A DNA stretch of 56,707 nucleotides from Microcystis viridis FACHB-1342. GTDB taxonomy: Bacteria > Cyanobacteriota > Cyanobacteriia > Cyanobacteriales > Microcystaceae. This document shows positions 1 to 8,105 of the stretch, in pieces (positions within the stretch are counted from its first letter, which is position 1; each line of letters starts with the position of its first letter). Both the position numbers and the translations under genes were made by a program. The stretch lies in assembly GCF_014698335.1 (NCBI RefSeq), contig NZ_JACJSV010000025.1:1-56707 (forward strand), read 5' to 3'. The notes beneath the pieces were generated by a model. That model searched no databases, was not told the origin of the DNA, and saw only the letters and a list, made by a program, of their open reading frames with translations.

Positions 1-545
1 CCGATGGCTTTATCTGTTACTGGTAAAGGCTTAATCGTTGGGTCATCAAATCTAATTGAAATATGCCAACGTCCAGAAGGATGTAATCTGACTGTTACTG
101 TACTTGGTTCACAGCTTTCTGGTATTTGTCTTGACCATCGAATAGGTAAAGGTTCTGTGCATTTAGCTAAATAGATTTGTTTGTCTTTAATTTTAAAAGC
201 AGACTTAGTAAATTCGGCACTTCCTCCCTGATGTTTTTTCTTAAAGTTGGGATACTTAGTACGACCAGCAAAGAAATTAGTGAAAGCTGTTTGTAAATGT
301 CTTAACCCTTGTTGTAAAGGTACACAGCTTACTTCATTGAGAAAGTTTAATTCTTCTTGCTTTTTCCAATCGGTTAGCATTGAAGAAGTTTGAGCGTAGC
401 CTACTCTTTCTTGCTTTTCGTACCAAGCTTGTGTTCGTTCGTGGAGAGCTTTGTTGTAAACTAATCTTACACAGCCCAATGTGCGCCGCAATAGCGACTC
501 TTGTTCGGGTGTGGGGTAAAATCGAAACGAATAGGCTTTTTCCAT
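1..545 (-). CDS. tnpB: TnpB-type IS200/IS605 accessory protein, 3' end cut by window edge
   Basis: The reverse strand reads from an ATG at 545 through position 1 without a stop, giving about 181 residues. It begins MEKAYSFRFYPTPEQ, then LGCVRLVYNKALHERTQAWYE and KYPNFKKKHQGGSAEF. These are the typical N-terminal segments of the OrfB/TnpB family of RNA-guided, transposon-encoded nucleases (family knowledge). The RuvC-like catalytic part and zinc ribbon would lie to the left of the window, so activity cannot be judged. No tnpA is visible on the right side. A perfect hairpin at 598-614, about 50 bases upstream of the start, is probably part of the element end. Confidence 0.9.
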   Translation of the reverse strand, partial: MEKAYSFRFYPTPEQESLLRRTLGCVRLVYNKALHERTQAWYEKQERVGYAQTSSMLTDWKKQEELNFLNEVSCVPLQQGLRHLQTAFTNFFAGRTKYPNFKKKHQGGSAEFTKSAFKIKDKQIYLAKCTEPLPIRWSRQIPESCEPSTVTVRLHPSGRWHISIRFDDPTIKPLPVTDKAI

Positions 546-597
546 ACCTCACATTTTAGCATATATTTCGTAAATGTTCTAATATTTAACAGTAAAG

Positions 598-614
598 CCG
601 TCGTAGAACGACGG
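598..614. repeat. Perfect hairpin at the end of the IS200/IS605-like element
   Basis: CCGTCGT and ACGACGG form a 7-bp perfect stem around a 3-base loop. IS200/IS605 transposases recognise subterminal hairpins of this kind, and the position upstream of tnpB fits an element end. The exact cleavage point cannot be read. Confidence 0.55.
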
Positions 615-693
615 GGTTTCAGACCCAAATTTTCGATGAATATGGAAGTTGGGTTTCCTTGCGTCAACCCAACCTACAGGCGATGCGATCGCA

Positions 694-1971
694 CTAGCTT
701 GCTGGTGCTGGTGGCGGATAGAAAGCTTGGGAAGACATTCCAAAGACTAACGGGGTTGCGGTCGGGTCGCTGAAGGAGTCAAATGTAATGATCTTGGTGT
801 CATTTGGTCCGTCTTGGACAAACTTCTCTTCACCACCCGCCAGCGAGAAATTTAGTCCAAAAATCGAGACGCTTGCCGAGGCATCGTAGTAACTCTTCAC
901 CGTTTCAGTGTATGTCTGTGTGCTGATAGTAAGTGTCACCTTTGGCTTGTAAATCACAAATACTGATACCGGCACCATGTGCAATGTGCCTTCTTCACCG
1001 AAGAAGTCTTTCATTGTAAATCGGCTACCTTGAGGAAACTCGACCTTTGATGCCATTAGCCAGTCTGCATTGTACCACTTCCCCCGACTGATCAGGAAAT
1101 TGTTTGCACCGATAGCCTGCACCTGTAGCTTATATTTTGTATCTTGAATCACGCGCTTCCAGTCAATCGTCACCGACGATGAAATTGAACAACAGTTTTG
1201 CTTCACACTCGACTGGATTGACTCCTGCCACTCCCCAGTTTCTAGGGTTTCCTGGTCGATGGTAATATCAAGCTCATACGCTCCCTCTGACTTGGATGTC
1301 CATTTGGTCAATATAGTGGAAAGATCCTCAATGGTGGTCAACAATTCCGTCTGGGTTACTCCACCAATGGTGAAGCTTTCCATATTGGCAGGTTCAGTTA
1401 CAGCTTGTTGTGCACTACCAAGATCCGTATCAACGGCTTTCACAAAGTCGGCGATTGTTTTCTTGACGTTGTTTTGTTGTTCCTGGTTATTTTGAATTTG
1501 TGCATTCCAACTAGGACCCTCCGTCCCCTCAGTGGTAAGCCATTGAAAATAGGTAGTATTTCCAGCAATCTCTGGGTATCGTTTTTTCCACTGAATGAAG
1601 GCATCCATTGCCTGGCCAGCCAGCGTGGCGTAGTCACTCTCCAGGGCAGAAAGATTAGTTTGATATCCCTGATATTGCGGGTTTGTCTGAAAACCGGTAG
1701 GGGCAATGGAACTAATATAGGTAGAATATGAACGTGCCACCAGACTCGTTGTTTCTCGATAAAAGCCGTCTAAATCACCAGGGACGATATTTGCGCGTGT
1801 CCAAGCGGGATAGTCTGTTCCTGATGTCCAATCGGCCTGTAAAGGCTGTCCAGCAAACTGGAAATACGTTTTCCCACGCTCCTGCGGAGCAGACGCATTC
1901 TGCAACGCACGATATTCCTTTATCAAAGCCATTGCTAGATAATCCCATTGGCTTTTGTCACCGAATGCCAT
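694..1971 (-). CDS. Hypothetical 425-residue protein, family not recognised
   Basis: The gene starts at ATG 1971 behind a clear AAGGAG site about 8 bases upstream. I do not recognise the protein. The first ~200 residues look helical and rich in Q, N, Y and W. The second half (from about residue 215) is predicted mostly beta, with alternating stretches such as KPKVTLTISTQTYTET and SASVSIFGLNFSLAGGEEKF, and it ends in a Pro-rich tail. A Cys-Cys pair sits near residue 259. There is no signal peptide or membrane segment. A helical front with a beta-sandwich back is a layout seen in many secreted toxins and structural proteins, but no motif supports either. It stands alone between an IS fragment and a toxin-antitoxin pair. 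Confidence 0.7.
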   Translation of the reverse strand: MAFGDKSQWDYLAMALIKEYRALQNASAPQERGKTYFQFAGQPLQADWTSGTDYPAWTRANIVPGDLDGFYRETTSLVARSYSTYISSIAPTGFQTNPQYQGYQTNLSALESDYATLAGQAMDAFIQWKKRYPEIAGNTTYFQWLTTEGTEGPSWNAQIQNNQEQQNNVKKTIADFVKAVDTDLGSAQQAVTEPANMESFTIGGVTQTELLTTIEDLSTILTKWTSKSEGAYELDITIDQETLETGEWQESIQSSVKQNCCSISSSVTIDWKRVIQDTKYKLQVQAIGANNFLISRGKWYNADWLMASKVEFPQGSRFTMKDFFGEEGTLHMVPVSVFVIYKPKVTLTISTQTYTETVKSYYDASASVSIFGLNFSLAGGEEKFVQDGPNDTKIITFDSFSDPTATPLVFGMSSQAFYPPPAPAS

Positions 1972-2240
1972 AATAAAACTCCTTGAGAAAAATGTCTTGT
2001 CTTTGGTTTGGGTTTAAAAGTGATTGGTTCAATCACCTTTGATACCAGTGCGATCTGTAGCTTGGGTCAAGCAACAGCCCCACCCGGGAGCATCTCATTT
2101 ATGCAAGTGAGTAATCATACTTATCCATAAAACTGGTTTCTAGCAAGGCTTTCAAAATAGCTTGACATAAAAACCTGATTTAGGGGTTACAAAGGTGAGA
2201 GGCTCCCCCCCACCCCCCACCCAACCCCAAAGGCGATTGA

Positions 2241-2330
2241 AAACAACAATACACACTACCCCCCCCGAAAAGTATCCTACGCTACAATTTAATAAATCTT
2301 TACATTCTTCTCCCTGACTAGGGATTCACA
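2241..2330. repeat. 90-bp direct repeat, copy 1 (upstream of toxin-antitoxin pair)
   Basis: This segment recurs at 3101-3188 with only a few mismatches, including the invariant core AGTATCCTACGCTACAATTT and the tail CCCTGACTAGGGATTCACA. Copy 1 ends about 76 bases before the antitoxin start and may carry its promoter. CCCTGACTAGGG contains an imperfect palindrome. Confidence 0.85.
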
Positions 2331-2406
2331 GGGGAAGGAGTCTCAGGTGGTTTCCCCTGTTTTAATCGGATAAACTAGGGATACCAGCTTTCATCAAGGC
2401 ATCAGC

Positions 2407-2706
2407 ATGACTACCAACGTAGCGAAAACTCAATGGCAGTATTTAGAGAAACGTCCTCATTCCTGGCGACAACAGCTTTGTTTTCAAGGCAGGAGGCTGA
2501 AAGCTTTTGATGTCTGGTCAGATATGATTGTCAATGACATGACTCCTCAAGAAGCAGCCCTTAATTGGGAGTTACCCCTGGCTGCCATCTATGAAGCAAT
2601 TGACTATTGCGAGACGAATCAGCAGCTACTCAAGCAAGAAGCAGAAGAAGAACGCCACCGTCTGGAAGCAAAGGGGATTAGTGTTGAGTCTAAGATTATT
2701 GCTTGA
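2407..2706 (+). CDS. DUF433-type antitoxin
   Basis: A 99-residue protein. The central segment VWSDMIVNDMTPQEAALNWELPLAAIYEAI has the layout of DUF433 proteins, a short helix-turn-helix family that usually acts as the antitoxin of DUF5615 PIN-like toxins (family knowledge). The charged C-terminal helix, rich in E and K, would be the toxin-binding part. Its end overlaps the toxin gene at 2681, which is typical of translational coupling in type II modules. It probably represses its own promoter, possibly within the repeat at 2241-2330. Confidence 0.75.
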   Translation: MTTNVAKTQWQYLEKRPHSWRQQLCFQGRRLKAFDVWSDMIVNDMTPQEAALNWELPLAAIYEAIDYCETNQQLLKQEAEEERHRLEAKGISVESKIIA

Positions 2707-3043
2707 TGAGGACTCGCAAGCCCAACTTCTGGTTAAGTTACTTACGGCTGCTGGTCATGACGTGCTGACGATCAATGAAATTGGTTTGGCTGGCTGCACA
2801 GATAATGTCGTACTTGACTATGCCATACAGGAAAATCGGATTCTGCTAACTCATAACTGCGATGACTTTGAAGAGTTGCACCAAGCCAATCCCAGCCATT
2901 CGCGGATATTCGCGGTTTACCGTAACGCTAACCTCTTAAAAAATATGGGCTTCAAGGCAATTGTCAAGGCAATCGCCAATCTCGAAACTGCTAACGTCCC
3001 CCTTGCTAATCAGTTCATCTCCCTGAACCACTGGAACTATTAA
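2681..3043 (+). CDS. DUF5615 PIN-like toxin
   Basis: The start is GTG 2681 (or TTG 2684), preceded by AAGGGG five bases upstream. The open frame runs further up to 2591, but only the part from 2681 resembles the family. It begins LSLRLLLDEDSQAQ and continues with LTHNCDDFEEL, which provide the acidic residues of the PIN-like fold (LLDED and the D pair). The product, about 120 residues, has the normal length for DUF5615 toxins, presumed RNases. The start lies inside the antitoxin gene (26-base overlap), so the two are co-translated. A second DUF433/DUF5615-type pair is present at 47139-47956. Confidence 0.75.
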   Translation: MLSLRLLLDEDSQAQLLVKLLTAAGHDVLTINEIGLAGCTDNVVLDYAIQENRILLTHNCDDFEELHQANPSHSRIFAVYRNANLLKNMGFKAIVKAIANLETANVPLANQFISLNHWNY

Positions 3044-3100
3044 TTCTGGTTTGTCTCGATCTTGTCACAAATCTTAACTTAATCTCTCCCCAACTATTCA

Positions 3101-3188
3101 AAACAAAAATACACTCTACCCCCCGCACAGTATCCTACGCTACAATTTAATAAATCTTTACATTATTCTCCCTGACTAGGGATTCACA
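3101..3188. repeat. 90-bp direct repeat, copy 2 (downstream of toxin-antitoxin pair)
   Basis: Partner of 2241-2330 in the same orientation, starting 57 bases after the toxin stop. No second antitoxin follows it, so either the module was inserted together with a duplicated flank or a tandem copy has been lost. Confidence 0.85.
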
Positions 3189-3245
3189 TCGGATTTACAC
3201 ATCCTCACCCAATATTTCGTCAAAACTTACCGAAAAATTGGGTTT

Positions 3246-3272
3246 AAAGCCTCGCCCTTTTAGGGCGACTTT
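3246..3272. repeat. Hairpin resembling an IS200/IS605 right end
   Basis: TCGCCCT and AGGGCGA pair over a three-base loop, with AAAG and CTTT as an outer stem. Such a hairpin followed by a structured G-rich stretch is usual at the right end of tnpB elements. No tnpB reading frame is left beside it, so this is at most a relic. Confidence 0.35.
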
Positions 3273-3387
3273 ATATGATGTATGCTCTTAAGAATAGGGG
3301 GCCGGGTAAGCAACCGCTTAAAAAACCCAGTCATCGCCGGATGAACGCACCGTTCAGACCTCGGCGCGAGCTTTTGTCGAACGCTGA

Positions 3388-3570
3388 GCTCAGGGCAGCG
3401 CGGTCAAAAACGACATCGGTAAGATTGCCAACGAAATTATGATGGCTGTCACCTTGCGTTGGGAAACCATTTTGATGCCAGAGGAAAGAAAAGAGGGTCA
3501 TCAGTTATCAGATTTGCGTTTTCAGTCCACTGATTACTGGAAAAGCTTCCCAACTCCCACTCTGCAATAA
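3388..3570 (+). pseudogene. Open frame of about 60 codons without a start, possible gene remnant
   Basis: An open frame between a TGA at 3385 and a TAA at 3568 contains KNDIGKIANEIMMAVTLRW and then LMPEERKEGHQLSDLRFQS. The composition is protein-like, but there is no start codon with a ribosome site and I recognise no family. The rest of 3189-4220 holds only a hairpin, A/T-rich sequence and short tandem repeats. Confidence 0.2.
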
Positions 3571-3972
3571 CTACTGGCAGCCAGAAATAGGTTGGGTACT
3601 TATCATACTTTGTGCTTTTTGTCAAAAAAACTTTTTTTTTGCAATAAAACTACACAAAAAAAAGATCATCGTTGTGGGTGAAATTGACTGATTTACCCGT
3701 CTTAATTAGGATTACCTTGTAGGTGTGGCAAGGGTTTCAACCATTGCTGTTCAAAAAAGCACACAACAACCCACTATGAAATTCTATCAAATCGCTGTAA
3801 CCATTGTAAAATCGTTGTTAAATAAAAATCTTTCTCAATTAATTCTTAAGAATTTATAAATATTGCGGAATGTTAATTTAAATATTCTCAAGTTTTTGGA
3901 GTTAGTAGATAATTTTTGCTTATCTTTGTTGAAAAATAGAACTCCTACAAAAATCCAACATCTACCATGGGG

Positions 3973-4040
3973 TTAGGAGATAGGATTCAGGAGACGGGAT
4001 TCAGGAGATAGGAGATAGGAGTCAGGAGTCAGTAGTCAGT
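3973..4040. repeat. Short tandem repeats, GGAGATA / GGAGTCA heptamers
   Basis: Degenerate heptamers (GGAGATA, GGAGTCA and related units) are arranged head to tail. Related heptamers recur in the window at 19014-19057 and 23095-23124. They belong to the short tandemly repeated sequences known in cyanobacterial genomes. Confidence 0.7.
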
Positions 4041-4220
4041 AAGAATTGCGGCAATTTACATTTCTCAAGATAGACAACAGAATTTATGTCCGACTACTTA
4101 TCAGTTATCAGTAATCAGCGAGGTTGAATTATCGCTTTTTTCTCAAAAATTTGGATAGTATCTCAGCATATTTTAGTGAGTTAGCCATAGCAAAGTAACC
4201 TACTTTTCAGAATTTAAAAG

Positions 4221-4415
4221 TTAGTAGCTGATGCTATCACCTGACATTAACTGCTGCCATTCAGAATCCTGCTGATAGTGGTCAAGCATAGACTCAGCCT
4301 GCCCTTCAAGGATACGCCTGCACTCAATCAATGGTAACTTGAGAAAAGCCAGACGTTGCTCTAGGGATAAAGCTTGTTCTTCAGGGGTTAAATAAGACGG
4401 ATTAGCCTCTTTCAC
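4221..4415 (-). CDS. Small antitoxin-like protein, toxin partner not seen
   Basis: The start is GTG 4415 and the product has 64 residues. LTPEEQALSLEQRLAFLKLP followed by LIECRRILEGQAESM and DSEWQQLMSGD matches the pattern of a small cyanobacterial protein family usually found as the antitoxin half of type II modules (from memory of the family, not searched). The toxin would be expected just downstream on the minus strand, but 4220-3571 has no such frame, so this is an orphan or a decayed module. No strong ribosome site precedes the GTG. Confidence 0.55.
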   Translation of the reverse strand: MKEANPSYLTPEEQALSLEQRLAFLKLPLIECRRILEGQAESMLDHYQQDSEWQQLMSGDSISY

Positions 4416-4608
4416 CAGTGGGAAAACCTTCAGTTTGTCAGAAAAATCCCATTCCTATCATATCTAGATTTTATAGGACATCCTCTCAAGCTAGGCGGAC
4501 TGATTAAAGAAACAAAGGAAAATGGAAATTTTGCCGATCTAGGGCTGGCCTTTGCTATAAGTGAGCTATATAGCGCCTCCTTGGCTAGTGAGGAAATTCT
4601 CAAACGCT
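4392..4608 (+). pseudogene. 72-codon frame without start codon, probable C-terminal remnant
   Basis: Between a TAA at 4389 and a TAA at 4606 the plus strand reads QWENLQFVRKIPFLSYLDF, then LKLGGLIKETKENG and LGLAFAISELYSASLASEEI. The composition is convincingly protein-like, yet there is no ATG, GTG or TTG early in the frame. It overlaps the start of the antitoxin-like gene on the other strand by 24 bases. It could be the tail of a gene whose front was removed by rearrangement. Family not recognised. Confidence 0.3.
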
Positions 4609-4667
4609 AAAGCTGAGAACTTACCGCTATAACTAAGCACACGAATCACCCAGACTGAGAAAATATC

Positions 4668-5627
4668 ATGCGTATCGCTCACGATGTCACCGAATTGGTT
4701 GGCCGCACACCTTTAGTACAATTGAATCGGATTCCCCAAGCGGAGGGCTGTCTTGGCCGAATTGTGATGAAATTAGAAGGGATGAATCCCGCTGCTTCCG
4801 TCAAAGACCGCATTGGCACTCACATGATTAATAGCGCCGAAAAAGCGGGTTTAATCAATCCAGAAACCACGGTTTTAGTGGAACCCACCTCTGGCAATAC
4901 GGGAATTGCCCTCGCGATGACTGCGGCAGCTAAGGGTTATCGCTTGATTTTAACTATGCCGGAAACGATGAGTTTAGAGCGCCGGGCGATGTTAAAAGCC
5001 TACGGTGCTACCCTAGAACTTACCCCCGGTTCCCAAGGCATGAAAGGGGCAATTTTACGCGCGCAGCAAATTGTCGATAGTATCCCCGGGGCTTATATGT
5101 TGCAACAATTTCGCAACCCTTCTAACCCAGAAATTCACCGTCTCACCACTGCTGAGGAAATTTGGCAAGACACCGACGGACAGGTAGATTTTATTGTTGC
5201 GGGTGTGGGTACTGGTGGCACGATTACGGGAGTCGCTGAAGTGATTAAATCTCGTAAACCTAGTTTTCAAGTAGTCGCGGTGGAACCTTTCAATAGTCCG
5301 GTGATTTCCGGGGGTAATCCCGGTCCCCATAAAATTCAGGGTATCGGTGCGGGTTTTATTCCAGAAGTTTTACGCACAGATCTGATTGATGAGGTAATTA
5401 CCGTCAGTGATGAGGAAGCTTTTCAATTTGGTCGTCGTTTGGCAAAAGAAGAGGGTTTACTTTCGGGGATTTCTTCCGGTGCCAATCTTTGTGCCGCAAT
5501 TCAACTGGCCCAACGACCGGAAAATGAGGGTAAATTAATTGTGGTGATTCAGCCTAGTTTTGGAGAACGTTATCTGAGTACGCTGATGTTCCAAAATATC
5601 GAGGAGCGCGAGTTAACTTTGGTGTAA
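4668..5627 (+). CDS. cysK: Cysteine synthase (O-acetylserine sulfhydrylase)
   Basis: This PLP enzyme of the cytosol makes cysteine from O-acetylserine and sulfide, the last step of sulfate assimilation. At 319 residues it has the full family length. The PLP lysine is K46 in PAASVKDR, the substrate loop TSGNTG lies at 74-79, and the phosphate-binding loop is VGTGGT near residue 180. The C-terminal [12 protein letters not shown] carries the usual serine that contacts the cofactor ring. ATG 4668 is the natural start of the family ([20 protein letters not shown]). It is a single gene, convergent with the membrane protein at 5697. Confidence 0.95.
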   Translation: MRIAHDVTELVGRTPLVQLNRIPQAEGCLGRIVMKLEGMNPAASVKDRIGTHMINSAEKAGLINPETTVLVEPTSGNTGIALAMTAAAKGYRLILTMPETMSLERRAMLKAYGATLELTPGSQGMKGAILRAQQIVDSIPGAYMLQQFRNPSNPEIHRLTTAEEIWQDTDGQVDFIVAGVGTGGTITGVAEVIKSRKPSFQVVAVEPFNSPVISGGNPGPHKIQGIGAGFIPEVLRTDLIDEVITVSDEEAFQFGRRLAKEEGLLSGISSGANLCAAIQLAQRPENEGKLIVVIQPSFGERYLSTLMFQNIEERELTLV

Positions 5628-5649
5628 AAAAATATCCTCCTCAGCCTCT

Positions 5650-5680
5650 AGCAGTCAGCTTTAGTTGAGGGCTGATTGCT
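5650..5680. terminator. Stem-loop after cysK
   Basis: AGCAGTCAGC and GCTGATTGCT form a 10-bp stem with one G-U pair and an 11-base loop, 23 bases after the cysK stop. A run of five T follows only at 5694-5698, so it is not a textbook terminator. It sits between convergent genes. Confidence 0.4.
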
Positions 5681-5696
5681 AATAGCAGAGAGCTTT

Positions 5697-6413
5697 TTAA
5701 TCATATTTCAAGAGGGATTTTTTCACCTGTAGGGGTATTTGTAAAGGTTGCGGTTTGATTGCTTCTTTGCCAGAAAAATTATCAAGTAAAGCCGAGCGCA
5801 CTTGCGTGTCGGTTTCTCGCGAGAGAAGATAACGAAAGTATTCTTGACATTGTTCTCGACGACTAGGGGAAAGTTCCATTTCACTTAAACGTCGGACGGC
5901 CATTAAGCGCATTAAGGGATCATTGACTGTTAATTTTTCTAACCAGCGATCGAAGTTTTTTGACTCATTTTCACCGCGATGGTCGAGAAAATGCCATCCT
6001 AGCAGGATTAAAGTCAAAACCGTGCCAAATCCTTGCAAAATTGAGCCCAGGGCCAACCAGCGATTTTCGGCATAGGTCCAAATTGCCACAGCGAGATAGG
6101 TGGCTAAACTGCCTAAACCGCCACAGACTACCGCTAAAGTTAACTTACCGCTATCGGCGCTGAAAAAAGCACGCCACCACAGCCACAGCGATGGCCAGTT
6201 TTGCCCCTGGAGATGGTAAACTCCGATCATCGCCCCCACCCCGGTTAAAGTGGCCAAAACTAGCTGCCAATTCCACGCCCAGAGGATCAAAAAACTAGCA
6301 CAAGCTGCCGCCCATGTCAAGAATTGACGGGTTTTTTTTGCGGCGAGAGTTTTGATGACTCGACGCTGCAGAGCGGGAGAAAAATAGGGAGGAAGGCGGA
6401 ATACTGAAGACAC
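5697..6413 (-). CDS. Conserved-type membrane protein with helical C-terminal domain
   Basis: A 238-residue protein with about four hydrophobic segments (roughly residues 32-50, 50-66, 95-115 and 120-143), rich in Trp. A soluble helical tail follows, whose NDPLMRLMAVRRLSEMELS looks like one HEAT/armadillo-type repeat, with a second near RETDTQVRSALLDNF. I do not know a function. HEAT-like repeats suggest protein binding at the membrane. The gene stands alone, convergent with cysK. Confidence 0.7.
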   Translation of the reverse strand: MSSVFRLPPYFSPALQRRVIKTLAAKKTRQFLTWAAACASFLILWAWNWQLVLATLTGVGAMIGVYHLQGQNWPSLWLWWRAFFSADSGKLTLAVVCGGLGSLATYLAVAIWTYAENRWLALGSILQGFGTVLTLILLGWHFLDHRGENESKNFDRWLEKLTVNDPLMRLMAVRRLSEMELSPSRREQCQEYFRYLLSRETDTQVRSALLDNFSGKEAIKPQPLQIPLQVKKSLLKYD

Positions 6414-6933
6414 AGGAAGTTTTTCACTGAGGGTTTGATGATCACTATAGCCTGTTCTCAGGCAGACAGATCATTTTTCTCGGTAAAAATCCTTGTGGGA
6501 AAAGAGCGAAGTGCTAGGGTGGCCTAAAATTGCGATCGAGAATCGGCTAAAGTTCAGATTGGCGAGCTAAAGTGTTAGGATGGTTTTCAATCAAACTCAA
6601 CTTTTTTTATTAATAAATAGCTGAACAATATTCTGTAAACTTATATACAGAAACCTAAAGAAATATGTTAATTTGCCGTCTTTGGGGCAGTAAATTCTGA
6701 TAGACGATCTAGAGTAGTAAGTATAAGTACCGCACCTAATTTTACCTAGTCAAGCTGGCTATCTAACTCATCTATATCATTTCCGAACAGAGTTAGAACT
6801 TTCTTTGTCTCGGTTGGGTCTTGCGGGAATTTTACCTTAAGGAAAATCTCGATAATTTTGAGTCATGATTCACTAGAATCCTCAAATATTCCATAAACTG
6901 GCGAGTTTTAAGAAACCTAGGAGGTTCATCGCT
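6414..6933. other. 520-base gap without a gene
   Basis: No coding frame was seen. The stretch is A/T-rich and contains two similar short boxes, GTGCTAGGGTGG near 6511 and GTGTTAGGATGG near 6570. It should hold the promoter of the 6934-11760 gene run, but I cannot place it. A strong AGGAGG lies just before 6934. Confidence 0.5.
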
Positions 6934-8043
6934 ATGAAAAGCCGTCTTATTGTTTGTTGTGATGGAACTTGGCAAGATTTAGGACAAGCTTATCCTACCA
7001 ATGTCGTCAAAATGGTGCAAGCTATCACGCCACTTGATGATAGTAAGGGCAACCCCATCCGTCAAATCATCTACTATGACGAAGGCATTGGGACAAAACA
7101 ATCTAATGCCGAGATGACTGATACTTTAATTAAAATTACTGGAGGTGCTTTAGGCATTGGCATGGATCATAAGATTGAGGATGCCTATCGTTTTCTGTGC
7201 TTAAACTATCAACCTGAAGATGAAATTTATCTCTTTGGGTTTAGTCGGGGAGCTTACACTGTACGCTGTTTAGCTGGGTTAATTTATAATTGCGGTTTGT
7301 TGTATCGAGAATTTATCCGACAAATTCCCAAAGCCTACGAAATTTACCGAGACAAACAAGACCAAAATAACGCACCTAACGGTAAAAATGCCATTGATTT
7401 CCGTAATCAGTATGGACGACGAGTTCCCATTAAAGCCTTATGCTGTTGGGATACGGTTGCTTCTTTAGGTATCCCTGATATCGTTCATTCTCTGCACTTG
7501 GATGAAAAGTTCAACGAACGTTATCGCTTTTATGATTCGACCATCAATCCTACAATTGAAAAGGCGTTTCATGCAGTTGCCATTGATGAAATTCGTAAAG
7601 TCTTTGATGTAACGCTAATGCGTCCCCATTCTACCCAGATCAGACAACAAAAAGAACAAGTGGTTCAAGTTTGGTTTCCGGGGGGTCATGGTTGTGTTGG
7701 TGGAGGTTCTCAGGAAGAATCTGGCCTATCCGATGGAGCTTTATTGTGGATGATGGAACAAGTCGAAACCTTGGGTTTGGTCTTAGATAAAAGTTATATT
7801 CAACATGAAGTTCATCCCAATTGTAGTGCGCGTTTTGATAATACGTCAAAATGGCCATTTAATGTAGCGGGAACAGCACCTCGTCAGTTTGAAGGGGATG
7901 TTAGCAATTTGCATGAAAGTGTTAAAAATCGCTGGACAGACCTGAATCTTAATCCCCCTTATAAACCCGCTATTCCCGAAATTCAAATGATGCTTGAGCA
8001 AGAGCTTGGTGCTTTGAGAAAGAAAGAAATAGTCTCTGTTTAG
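6934..8043 (+). CDS. DUF2235 (Tle1-like) alpha/beta-hydrolase, probable phospholipase
   Basis: A 369-residue protein of the DUF2235 family. The N-terminus RLIVCCDGTWQDLG is the family signature, and the nucleophile elbow is LFGFSRGAYTVRC (GxSxG, Ser near 105). CCWDTVASLGIP supplies the conserved Asp, and VWFPGGHGCVGGG supplies the catalytic His. In most relatives that loop reads HxDVGGG, so Cys replaces an Asp there. Type VI lipase effectors Tle1 belong to this family and hydrolyse membrane phospholipids (family knowledge). There is no signal peptide. It is the first gene of a co-directional run with cell-wall hydrolases, 62 bases before the chitosanase-like gene, with a perfect AGGAGG ribosome site. 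Confidence 0.85.
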   Translation: MKSRLIVCCDGTWQDLGQAYPTNVVKMVQAITPLDDSKGNPIRQIIYYDEGIGTKQSNAEMTDTLIKITGGALGIGMDHKIEDAYRFLCLNYQPEDEIYLFGFSRGAYTVRCLAGLIYNCGLLYREFIRQIPKAYEIYRDKQDQNNAPNGKNAIDFRNQYGRRVPIKALCCWDTVASLGIPDIVHSLHLDEKFNERYRFYDSTINPTIEKAFHAVAIDEIRKVFDVTLMRPHSTQIRQQKEQVVQVWFPGGHGCVGGGSQEESGLSDGALLWMMEQVETLGLVLDKSYIQHEVHPNCSARFDNTSKWPFNVAGTAPRQFEGDVSNLHESVKNRWTDLNLNPPYKPAIPEIQMMLEQELGALRKKEIVSV

Positions 8044-8105
8044 CACTTCGCTGCCTCAAAAATGTCGCCTTCACTTTACTTTTTACTTAACTGAGGATCA
8101 AATTA

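Noticed and set aside
3290-3440. G-rich structured stretch as a group II intron domain V or a TnpB guide RNA
   Set aside because: No conserved domain V pairing could be built, and no tnpB or intron protein gene is attached.
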